From: Prevotella sp. UBA4339
GTDB lineage: Bacteria > Bacteroidota > Bacteroidia > Bacteroidales > Bacteroidaceae
NCBI GenBank assembly: GCA_002393725.1
Contig: DGTJ01000044.1
Coordinates: forward strand, 1-20,723
Direction of reading: 5' to 3'
DNA: 20,723 bases
Below are positions 1 to 5,513 of the stretch, piece by piece. Both the position numbers and the translations under genes were made by a program. Under the pieces are notes generated by a model. The model was not told the DNA's origin and ran no database searches. It worked only from the letters and a program-made list of their open reading frames with translations. Each line of letters starts with the position of its first letter. The stretch's first letter is position 1.

Positions 1-51
1 AAGAACTCTTTCCTTAGTGCCTTGCGAGTGATGTTTCTCGTTTAGCGGGTG

Positions 52-83
52 CAAAGGTACTGCTTTTTTCCGAACCGCCAAAA
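52..83 (-). promoter_or_regulatory. Leftward Bacteroidetes promoter
   Basis: Read on the minus strand, TTTTG at 83-79 is followed after 19 bp by TACCTTTG at 59-52. This matches the Bacteroidetes primary sigma consensus (TTTG, about 19-20 bp, TAnnTTTG). It should drive a gene that starts beyond the left edge of the window. The assignment rests on motif and spacing only. Confidence 0.6.
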
Positions 84-128
84 CTTTTCGGGGATTTTTT
101 TCAGTTTTTATGCGATTTTCCGGCTGCT

Positions 129-144
129 CTTGACAAATGTCAAG
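129..144. promoter_or_regulatory. Perfect 16-bp palindrome, possible operator
   Basis: CTTGACA-AA-TGTCAAG has 7-bp perfect arms and a 2-bp centre. It lies between the leftward promoter (52-83) and the rightward promoter (272-295), where a dimeric regulator could act on either. It could also be chance; no T-run follows, so it does not look like a terminator. Confidence 0.3.
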
Positions 145-271
145 TACTAAAAGAGCGTACACCTTATTATATATTATATAGGGAGAGGATATTACTGCAC
201 GCAGTGCCAGATGCGGGAAGCCAAACACAAATGCACACAACTTAAGTTAATTTCTGATAAAAAGAGAATCG

Positions 272-295
272 TTGGCAAAAAAAAGCGTACCTTTG
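272..295 (+). promoter_or_regulatory. Promoter for the DUF4923-type lipoprotein gene
   Basis: TTGG at 272-275 and TACCTTTG at 288-295 form a Bacteroidetes-type promoter, though with a spacer (12-13 bp) shorter than the usual 19-20, so the upstream box is uncertain. The -7 element matches the TAnnTTTG consensus exactly. Transcription would start near 302, leaving a leader of about 40 nt before the ATG at 342. Confidence 0.5.
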
Positions 296-341
296 CGGCG
301 AAAACCAAATAGTAATATTATAATAAGGTATAAAGTAAGTA

Positions 342-941
342 ATGAAAAAGATTAATTTATTGTTATTATGCATTGTGGGAATTCTGGCAACCAGTTGTGG
401 AAACATGAATCAGATTCTCGGCGCCATGTCAAATGGATCAGTCATTAATGCCATTTCCAGTGTTATCGGATTAGACAAGGTATCAGCCCAGAACCTTATC
501 GGCTCATGGAAATATAATACTCCAGGATGTGCCTTTACAAGTGAGAACCTATTGGCAAAGGCAGGAGGTGAAGTAGCGGCAGCACAAATCGAAGAGAAGT
601 TGTTACCATATTATCAGAAAGTAAACATATCTTCGAGCAACACTTTCATCACTTTTAATCAAGACGGCACATTCTCTTCAAAGATTGCAGGGACCAGTTT
701 CAGTGGAACCTATACTTTCGACGAAGCCAGCCAACAGATTAAATTGAAAGGCATGTTATTGAGCATCAATTGTTACGCTAAGAGAGAGGTAAATGGTATC
801 TCCATATTATTTGAAGCCAAAAAGCTTCTGAGTGTCCTACAAACGATGGCAGCGTTAAGCGGACGGGCAGATTTACAGACTATCGGAGACTTAAGCAAAC
901 AGTACGACGGAGTACGTGTCGGCTTCGATATGAAGAAGTAA
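342..941 (+). CDS. DUF4923-type lipoprotein
   Basis: This 199-residue protein starts with a lipoprotein signal peptide: MKK, a hydrophobic stretch at residues 4-16, then A16-T17-S18-C19, so lipidation at Cys19 is likely. The residues after the Cys are not acidic, which argues against the Bacteroidetes surface-export signal and suggests a periplasm-facing lipoprotein. The mature part (LIGSWKY near 52-58, the NLLAKAGGEVAAAQIEEKL region near 69-87, then a beta-rich segment with FNQDGTFSSK and GTSFSGTYTFD) resembles DUF4923, a Bacteroidetes family of unknown function with a lipocalin-like feel. The family name is from memory and was not searched. The gene has its own promoter and probably stops before argR at the hairpin 993-1026. 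No function can be given. Confidence 0.75.
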   Translation: MKKINLLLLCIVGILATSCGNMNQILGAMSNGSVINAISSVIGLDKVSAQNLIGSWKYNTPGCAFTSENLLAKAGGEVAAAQIEEKLLPYYQKVNISSSNTFITFNQDGTFSSKIAGTSFSGTYTFDEASQQIKLKGMLLSINCYAKREVNGISILFEAKKLLSVLQTMAALSGRADLQTIGDLSKQYDGVRVGFDMKK

Positions 942-963
942 GTTTTATCGCAACACATACTTT

Positions 964-985
964 TTTCTGCAAAAATATGCAGAAA
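964..985. promoter_or_regulatory. Candidate ArgR operator (ARG box) upstream of argR
   Basis: TTTCTGCA-N6-TGCAGAAA is a perfect inverted repeat with 8-bp arms and an AT-only 6-bp centre. It ends 2 bp before the -33 element of the argR promoter. ArgR proteins bind AT-rich palindromes of about 18 bp in front of arginine genes and usually their own gene. The position fits autoregulation, but the exact Bacteroidales ARG-box consensus was not checked. Confidence 0.5.
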
Positions 986-987
986 TA

Positions 988-1019
988 TTTGGTCGGGTGC
1001 AAAATAATATTTAATTTTG
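988..1019 (+). promoter_or_regulatory. argR operon promoter
   Basis: TTTG at 988-991, a 20-bp spacer, then TAATTTTG at 1012-1019 match the Bacteroidetes consensus in sequence and spacing. The start point should fall near 1026, which gives a leader of about 20 nt to the ATG at 1048. The -7 element sits inside the right arm of a 13-bp inverted repeat. Confidence 0.7.
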
Positions 1020-1026
1020 CACCCGA
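993..1026. terminator. 13-bp perfect hairpin overlapping the argR promoter
   Basis: Arms 993-1005 (TCGGGTGCAAAAT) and 1014-1026 are perfect reverse complements around an 8-nt AT loop. As RNA it would make a stable GC-based stem that could end the DUF4923 transcript, although only a short AATTTTG follows. As DNA it covers the argR promoter spacer and -7 box, so it could equally be a second operator. It shares a TGCAAAA core with the palindrome at 964-985. Confidence 0.5.
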
Positions 1027-1047
1027 ATTTTGAATAAATATACCAAC

Positions 1048-1524
1048 ATGAAAGTAAAGAACAACCGTCTAGAGGCATTGCGGCTGATTATTTCGAGCCA
1101 GCAGTTAGGAAGTCAGGATGAGCTTCTTAATGCCTTACAGAAAGAAGGCTTCAAACTCACTCAAGCCACACTAAGCCGCGACCTCAAGCAGTTGAAAGTG
1201 GCAAAGGCTGCCTCTATGAGTGGTAATTATGTGTATGTGTTACCCAACGAGACAATGTACAAGCGCGTAAGTACCCCTAACAGCATCCGTGACATGATGA
1301 AGGTTCCAGGATTTGTTAGCATAAATTTCTCTGGCAACATGGGAGTGATCAAAACACGTCCCGGCTATGCCAGTTCTATCGCTTGGAATATAGATAATAG
1401 TGACATACCAGAGATTATCGGCACGATAGCCGGCGATGATACCATTTTTATAGTCATCAAAGAAGGCGTAAAGCACCAGCATGTCGTAGAAGCCCTGAGC
1501 GACGTAGTACCAAACATGAAATAA
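1048..1524 (+). CDS. argR: Arginine repressor ArgR
   Basis: This 158-residue protein has both ArgR domains. The N-terminal winged helix-turn-helix covers about residues 5-70, with the recognition segment TLSRDLKQLKV at 41-51. The C-terminal hexamerisation and arginine-binding domain covers about 80-155 and carries the G-D130-D131-T motif whose aspartates contact arginine. The ATG at 1048 is preferred over the upstream in-frame TTG at 1030, which lies at the predicted transcription start and would be nearly leaderless. It is the first gene of a run with the GNAT gene, argG and argC. It probably represses this operon when arginine is plentiful, through the palindrome(s) at 964-1026. In enteric and Bacillus homologues the active form is a hexamer with arginine. 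Confidence 0.95.
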   Translation: MKVKNNRLEALRLIISSQQLGSQDELLNALQKEGFKLTQATLSRDLKQLKVAKAASMSGNYVYVLPNETMYKRVSTPNSIRDMMKVPGFVSINFSGNMGVIKTRPGYASSIAWNIDNSDIPEIIGTIAGDDTIFIVIKEGVKHQHVVEALSDVVPNMK

Positions 1525-1563
1525 GCAAAATATTATTATAGGATTTATTGATAATACACATCA

Positions 1564-2178
1564 ATGGAACAAGAAAATGAAATAGAAGTTCTAGTGGCCG
1601 CTCCAGAGCACGAGAAATATGTAGACACCATTCTGGAAACGATAGCAGATGCCGCAAAAGTACGTGGCACCGGTATTGCCAAGCGTACACACGAGTATCT
1701 GACTAAGAAGATGCAGGAAGCCAAAGCCGTTATAGCCCTGACCAAAGACGGCACATTTGCAGGTTTCAGCTATATTGAGACATGGGAAAACCAGCAATAT
1801 GTAACGACATCAGGACTTATTGTACACCCTGATTTCAGAGGGCATCACGTGGCAAAGCGTATCAAGGACCTGACATTCTCACTTGCCCGCACCCGCTGGC
1901 CGCATGCCAAGATATTCTCTCTGACAAGCGGAGCCGCCGTTATGGCAATGAACACAGCACTGGGCTATCAGCCTGTGACCTTCGCCGATCTCACTGACGA
2001 CGAGGCTTTCTGGCGAGGATGCGAAGGCTGCGTGAATGTGGATGTGCTCCACAGGACTGGTCGCAAGTACTGCATCTGCACAGCGATGCTCTACGACCCG
2101 ACAGAGCATCTGCCAGTAAAGATTCCCGACGAGGTCATCAACCGCATCCGTCATTTGGAAGAAATAGAAGAACAATAA
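1564..2178 (+). CDS. GNAT acyltransferase, candidate N-acylglutamate synthase
   Basis: This 204-residue protein has a GNAT fold. Motif A, with the acyl-CoA pyrophosphate-binding loop, is at residues 85-100 (LIVHPDFRGHHVAKRI). A later beta strand and helix (FSLTSGAAVMAMNTALGY, about 118-135) complete the fold. The C-terminal part has a cysteine set, C153-x2-C156 and C170-x-C172, that could bind metal. It sits between argR and argG, the position of the Bacteroides gene that, as I recall, genetic data implicated in making N-acylglutamate (the ArgA step). Because ArgF' here is of the succinylornithine type, the likely reaction is succinyl-CoA (or acetyl-CoA) plus glutamate giving N-acylglutamate. 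The GNAT assignment is secure; the substrate is inferred. Confidence 0.75.
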   Translation: MEQENEIEVLVAAPEHEKYVDTILETIADAAKVRGTGIAKRTHEYLTKKMQEAKAVIALTKDGTFAGFSYIETWENQQYVTTSGLIVHPDFRGHHVAKRIKDLTFSLARTRWPHAKIFSLTSGAAVMAMNTALGYQPVTFADLTDDEAFWRGCEGCVNVDVLHRTGRKYCICTAMLYDPTEHLPVKIPDEVINRIRHLEEIEEQ

Positions 2179-2191
2179 AAACAACAAAGAT

Positions 2192-3394
2192 ATGGCAAAC
2201 AAGAAAGTAGTAGTAGCATTCAGTGGTGGACTTGACACCAGCTATACAGTGATGAAACTGACCCAGGACGGCTGGGACGTATATGCAGCATGCGCCAATA
2301 CAGGCGGTTTCAGCGACGAACAGCTGAAGAAGAACGAAGAGAACGCCTATAAGCTCGGCGCGAAAGCATACGTCACTCTCGACGTGACACAGGAGTATTA
2401 TGCCAAGTCGCTGAAATACATGATCTTCGGCAATGTCCTGCGCAACAACTGCTACCCTATCTCCGTGTCAAGCGAGCGCATCTTCCAGGCCATCGCCATC
2501 GCCCGCTATGCCAAGGAGATCGGTGCTGACGCTATCGCACACGGAAGCACAGGGGCAGGAAACGACCAGATACGCTTCGACATGACATTCCTCGTTATGG
2601 CTCCCGGAGTGGAGATCATCACCCTCACCCGCGACAAGAAACTCACCCGCAAGGAAGAAGTAGACTATCTTAACGAGCATGGATTCTTCGCTGACTTCAC
2701 CAAACTCAAATACAGCTACAACGTCGGCATCTGGGGCACCAGCATCTGTGGCGGCGAACTGCTCGACCCCACACAAGGGCTGCCAGAAGAGGCCTATCTG
2801 AAGCACGTGACTGCCAAGGAGGAGGAATGCACACTTAAGATCACCTTCGACAAAGGTGAGATTGTGGCAGTGAACGGCGAGAAGTTCGACGACAAGATCA
2901 AGGCCATCCAGAAGATAGAAGAGATAGGCGCATCTTATGCCATCGGCCGCGATGCCAACGTCGGTGACACCATCATCGGCATCAAGGGCCGCGTAGGTTT
3001 TGAGGCAGCAGCTCCAAAGCTCATCATCGAGGCACACCGGCTGCTGGAGAAGTCGACACTCTCCAAGTGGCAGCAATACTGGAAGGACCAGGTAGCCAAC
3101 TGGTACGGCATGTTCCTTCACGAAAGCCAGTACCTCGAGCCAGTGATGCCAGATATTGAGGCAATGCTCACCTCAAGCCAGCGCAATGTGACAGGAACAT
3201 CCATCCTGAAACTTCGCCCCTACGGATTCGAGACCGTTGGTATTGACTCTGCCAACGACCTCACAAAGAGCAAGTTAGGAGAATACGGAGAGACCCAGAC
3301 AGGCTGGACAGCCGACGAGGCGAAGGGATTTATCAAAGTCAGTTCAACACCTCTCCGCGTTTACTATGGTATCCATAAAGACGAGAAGAGATGA
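2192..3394 (+). CDS. argG: Argininosuccinate synthase
   Basis: This 400-residue enzyme joins citrulline and aspartate with ATP to give argininosuccinate, the penultimate step of arginine synthesis. The N-type ATP pyrophosphatase P-loop AFSGGLDTS is at residues 9-17, and the second family signature GSTGAGNDQIRFD is at 118-130. The length matches the family. The start ATG is 13 nt after the GNAT stop, and the stop codon overlaps the start of argC (ATGA at 3391-3394), which suggests translational coupling. Residues are intact throughout. Expression should follow the argR promoter. Confidence 0.97.
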   Translation: MANKKVVVAFSGGLDTSYTVMKLTQDGWDVYAACANTGGFSDEQLKKNEENAYKLGAKAYVTLDVTQEYYAKSLKYMIFGNVLRNNCYPISVSSERIFQAIAIARYAKEIGADAIAHGSTGAGNDQIRFDMTFLVMAPGVEIITLTRDKKLTRKEEVDYLNEHGFFADFTKLKYSYNVGIWGTSICGGELLDPTQGLPEEAYLKHVTAKEEECTLKITFDKGEIVAVNGEKFDDKIKAIQKIEEIGASYAIGRDANVGDTIIGIKGRVGFEAAAPKLIIEAHRLLEKSTLSKWQQYWKDQVANWYGMFLHESQYLEPVMPDIEAMLTSSQRNVTGTSILKLRPYGFETVGIDSANDLTKSKLGEYGETQTGWTADEAKGFIKVSSTPLRVYYGIHKDEKR

Positions 3395-4356
3395 TTAAAG
3401 TAGGAATATTAGGTGCAGCAGGGTACACAGGCGGAGAACTTATCCGCCTGCTGCTCAACCATCCCGAGGCAGAAATCCTATTTGCCAACTCCGAGAGCAA
3501 TGCAGGCAATCTCGTCAGCGACGTCCACGAAGGACTTGTCGGCGAGACCGACTTGCGCTTTACCGACGAGATGCCTTTCGACAAGGTGGATGTCGTCTTC
3601 TTCTGCTTCGGTCACGGCAAGAGCGAGGCCTTCCTCAAGGAGCATACTATCCCTGAGAATGTCAAGATCATCGACTTGGCACAGGATTTCCGGATCAAGG
3701 GCAACCACGACTATGTCTACGGCCTGCCCGAGATCAACAAGGCAGAGATCCAGCAAGCCCGGCACGTGGCCAACCCCGGCTGCTTTGCCACTTGCATCCA
3801 GGTGGCCCTGCTGCCTGCAGCCTATCTGAATCTGCTCAAGGAAGACGTGTCCGTCAATGCCATCACTGGCAGCACGGGTGCCGGCCAGAAGCCAGGTGCC
3901 ACCACACATTTCTCCTGGCGCACTGACAACCTGAGCATCTACAAGCCCTTCCAGCACCAGCACATCGCTGAGATCCGCCAGTCGCTGAAGCAGGTACAGG
4001 GCTATCTCGATGCCGACATCGACTTCATCCCCTATCGCGGCAACTTCGCCCGAGGCATCTTCTGCACAGCCGTTGTCAAGACACCCGCCCCAGTGGAAGA
4101 TGTCATAGAGGCTTACAAGGACTTCTATCGCGACGCAGCGTTCACCCACTACAGTGACAAGCCGCTCGACCTGAAACAGGTGGTGAACACCAACAAGGCT
4201 CTGGTACATGTCGAGAAATACGGTCAGAAGCTGCTCGTCACCTCCTGCATCGACAATCTGCTGAAAGGTGCTGTAGGCCAGGCCGTACAGAACATGAACC
4301 TCATGTTTGGCGTCGCCGAGACCGCTGGTCTCAGGCTCAAAGCCTCAGCGTTCTGA
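3391..4356 (+). CDS. argC: N-acyl-gamma-glutamyl-phosphate reductase
   Basis: This 321-residue cytoplasmic enzyme reduces N-acylglutamyl phosphate to the semialdehyde with NADPH. The nucleotide-binding loop GAAGYTGGELIRLL is at residues 8-21. The catalytic cysteine is C131 in the ANPGCFAT signature (127-134). The length fits the shorter ArgC class. It overlaps argG by 4 nt. In this pathway type the acyl group is probably succinyl rather than acetyl, inferred from ArgF' at 12152. The gene normally followed by argD is here followed by a foreign-looking 1.16-kb insert. Confidence 0.96.
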   Translation: MIKVGILGAAGYTGGELIRLLLNHPEAEILFANSESNAGNLVSDVHEGLVGETDLRFTDEMPFDKVDVVFFCFGHGKSEAFLKEHTIPENVKIIDLAQDFRIKGNHDYVYGLPEINKAEIQQARHVANPGCFATCIQVALLPAAYLNLLKEDVSVNAITGSTGAGQKPGATTHFSWRTDNLSIYKPFQHQHIAEIRQSLKQVQGYLDADIDFIPYRGNFARGIFCTAVVKTPAPVEDVIEAYKDFYRDAAFTHYSDKPLDLKQVVNTNKALVHVEKYGQKLLVTSCIDNLLKGAVGQAVQNMNLMFGVAETAGLRLKASAF

Positions 4357-4620
4357 GTGAATAGAATAGTGAATAATTTGCTATCGCGCCATATCTGCCT
4401 GCAGGCAATCATACTTACCTGCCTGGTTGCCGTGCTACCGACTGCGGCACAGCAGCCTGGTACTGTTGGCAGTTGCCCTGAAGTCAGGATAGAACTGGAG
4501 CAGCTGCCCGACCTGAACATCCCCCGTGCAGGCCATCATGCGTTCTGCGCCAACGGCGAGTATGTCGTGGCCGGCGGTCATACCAACGGCTTCGTACCAA
4601 CCCTACTCCAAAAACCGTGA
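4357..4620 (+). pseudogene. N-terminal fragment of a secreted kelch-like protein
   Basis: This 87-codon frame begins with GTG directly against the argC stop; no ATG is available. Residues about 8-32 look like a signal peptide ending in TAAQ. The following part (ELEQLPDLNIPRAGHHAFCANGE, then VVAGGHTNGFVPT) resembles the first blade of kelch-repeat proteins common in Prevotella and Bacteroides, with the GGH turn. The reading then runs into LLQKP and stops inside the palindromic repeat at 4615-4632. Full kelch proteins need several more blades, and none are seen downstream in any frame. I read it as a 5' remnant whose 3' part was lost when the repeat region arose or inserted. A functional small secreted protein is possible but unlikely. 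Confidence 0.65.
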
Positions 4621-4676
4621 GTTAACTCAAAACACGATTTGAGTTAATTCGGAAGTACTTTTGAGTTAACTCACGG
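4615..4676. repeat. GAGTTAAYTC palindromes x3 at 22-bp pitch
   Basis: The 10-bp palindrome GAGTTAACTC occurs at 4619-4628 and 4663-4672, with GAGTTAATTC at 4641-4650. Successive starts are exactly 22 bp apart. The outer two copies are embedded in an 18-bp perfect inverted repeat (4615-4632 CCGTGAGTTAACTCAAAA and 4659-4676). Beyond these the symmetry continues imperfectly (CTCCAAAAA on the left, ATTTTCTGGAG on the right). Confidence 0.85.
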
Positions 4677-4746
4677 ATTTTCTGGAGTGCAGAGGTTCTT
4701 TTGTTAGAATGCACATGGGGTCAGAGGAACAATGTGTAACAATCTG

Positions 4747-4772
4747 GCAAAAACTTACAAAGTTTTTTTTGC
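4747..4772 (+). terminator. AT-rich hairpin with T-run
   Basis: AAAAACTT (4749-4756) and AAGTTTTT (4760-4767) pair perfectly across a 3-nt loop and are followed by three more T. A GC pair can close the base with a small bulge. The stem is AT-rich and weak. It is the best candidate for ending the argR-argC transcript. Confidence 0.35.
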
Positions 4773-4849
4773 AAAACCTCAAGACCTAACATTCCAAAAT
4801 CATAATTCGTTTATTATCAATAGATTACATAAAATTTCTCCGTTATGAG

Positions 4850-5010
4850 ACCTAACATAAACCTAACATAGAGGTAACATAAACCTAACATAAGAGGTAA
4901 CATGAAGACCTCCGATTCGAGCCTCTTTATGGGCGTCCCAATGTTAGGTGTCACGTTAGGTTTATGTTAGGTTTATGTTAGGTCTTTGTTACCTTTTTGT
5001 TAGGTCTTGG
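4850..5010. repeat. 11-bp phased repeats in inverted arms
   Basis: The left arm has CCTAACA or GGTAACA at 4851, 4862, 4873, 4884 and 4896 (steps 11, 11, 11, 12), built on the 11-mer ACCTAACATAA. After a 39-bp centre the right arm has the reverse complement (TGTTAGG, CGTTAGG or TGTTACC) at 4942, 4954, 4965, 4976, 4987 and 4998 (steps 12, 11, 11, 11, 11). Both arms mix the CCTAACA form with the GGTAACA variant. Single outlying copies occur at 4785 and 5065. The whole could fold into one long hairpin or present binding sites on one face of the helix, as iterons do. Confidence 0.85.
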
Positions 5011-5078
5011 AAACGGGGAAACCGCCTGAAAGTCATTTATTTAAAGGCAATCCGATTAAACGGATGTTAGGTCTTGAC

Positions 5079-5141
5079 AATAAGTGGTACTTATTCCGCA
5101 ATAAGGCGCACTTATTAGATGATACATGGTCCTTATCAGAC
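5079..5141. repeat. Three 21-bp imperfect palindromic repeats
   Basis: Units start at 5079, 5100 and 5121. Unit 1 is AATAAGT-GGT-ACTTATT plus CCGC. Unit 2 keeps AATAAG and CTTATT around GCGCA. Unit 3 has GATA and TATC at its ends. The outermost pair changes from A-T in units 1 and 2 to G-C in unit 3, keeping symmetry. Similarity of unit 3 is weaker, so the third copy is less certain. Confidence 0.65.
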
Positions 5142-5151
5142 AAGAAGAATA

Positions 5152-5231
5152 TTCCCACAATGGGACAGCAACATTCCCAGGTTGGGACTAAAGTGTTCCC
5201 ACGTTGGGACTAAAGTATTCCCATGTTGGGA
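5152..5231. repeat. TTCCCA-nnn-TGGGA palindromes x4 at 22-bp pitch
   Basis: Copies are at 5152-5165, 5174-5187, 5196-5209 and 5218-5231, exactly 22 bp apart. The arms TCCCA and TGGGA are invariant, while the central three bases vary (CAA, GGT, CGT, TGT). The 8-bp linker is CTAAAGTG or CTAAAGTA after copies 2 and 3 and diverged after copy 1. Confidence 0.9.
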
Positions 5232-5474
5232 ATGTGCCTCGCACTGGGTCTTCCAGTAGCGCAACAACAAAGTTTGCAGTCCGCTACCCAGAATCAGGCG
5301 GTGGAGCTGTAGACTGTACATGAAAAATAAAGTAAGATAGTAGAATCACATCTGCAGCGTCTCCCCTCCGTTTTTATTTAGAATAATTATGCTTTACGCA
5401 TGCAATCTGCAGGCGGAAAGTACAAATTTATGCAAAAAGACAAGTGAACCTGCCGAGTTTTCGGATATTTACCG

Positions 5475-5482
5475 TAACTTTG
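5475..5482 (+). promoter_or_regulatory. argD promoter -7 element
   Basis: TAACTTTG matches TAnnTTTG exactly and would place the start point near 5489, about 25 nt before the argD ATG. No good TTTG lies 19-20 bp upstream, so the promoter may be weak or need an activator. TTTATGCAAAAAGA at 5427-5440 resembles the left half of the argR-site palindrome (12 of 14 positions). Confidence 0.5.
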
Positions 5483-5513
5483 CAGGCGATTATATATATA
5501 TTAAGGTACACAA

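Larger units (their letters stand above)
1..341. other. Intergenic region with divergent promoters
   Basis: I see no gene in this stretch. It holds a leftward promoter for a gene beyond the left edge, a 16-bp perfect palindrome, an AT-rich run around 162-180, and a rightward promoter for the lipoprotein gene. The arrangement fits a divergent control region between two transcription units. Confidence 0.7.
4621..5513. other. Repeat-rich non-coding insert between argC and argD
   Basis: No convincing gene lies here. The stretch holds four families of short palindromic or inverted motifs (4615-4676, 4850-5010, 5079-5141, 5152-5231), a weak terminator-like hairpin at 4747-4772, and the argD promoter near 5475. 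The 11- and 22-bp pitches are not multiples of three, so those arrays are not protein-coding. In related Bacteroides clusters argD follows argC closely, so this is extra DNA. A 29-codon frame at 5223-5312 has a signal-like start but is too short to call. Within 5232-5474 I see only a TGCA-rich stretch near 5390-5440 that might hold weak regulator half-sites. Confidence 0.7.

Noticed and set aside
1030..1047. Upstream TTG start for ArgR
   Set aside because: It falls at the predicted transcription start, adds non-conserved residues, and an ATG 18 nt later begins the normal ArgR domain.
2468..3121. Long minus-strand frame opposite argG
   Set aside because: A shadow of argG codon use; no start signal and no family resemblance. 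The same applies to the long antisense frames at 3478-4209, 12308-12949 and 13337-13819.
5007..5213. 68-residue frame across the repeats
   Set aside because: It runs through 21- and 22-bp repeats with no protein-like pattern.
4615..5231. CRISPR array
   Set aside because: Repeats are 10-22 bp with no unique 30-bp spacers, and no cas genes are present.
5223..5312. 29-codon frame starting MLGMCLALGLPVAQQQ
   Set aside because: Signal-like by eye, but it begins inside the last palindrome repeat, is very short, and has no promoter. It could be a gene-start relic.
4611..5340. Insertion sequence or MITE
   Set aside because: No transposase frame, no clear terminal inverted repeats around the whole insert, and no target duplication found by eye. 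The 18-bp inverted repeat encloses only 62 bp.
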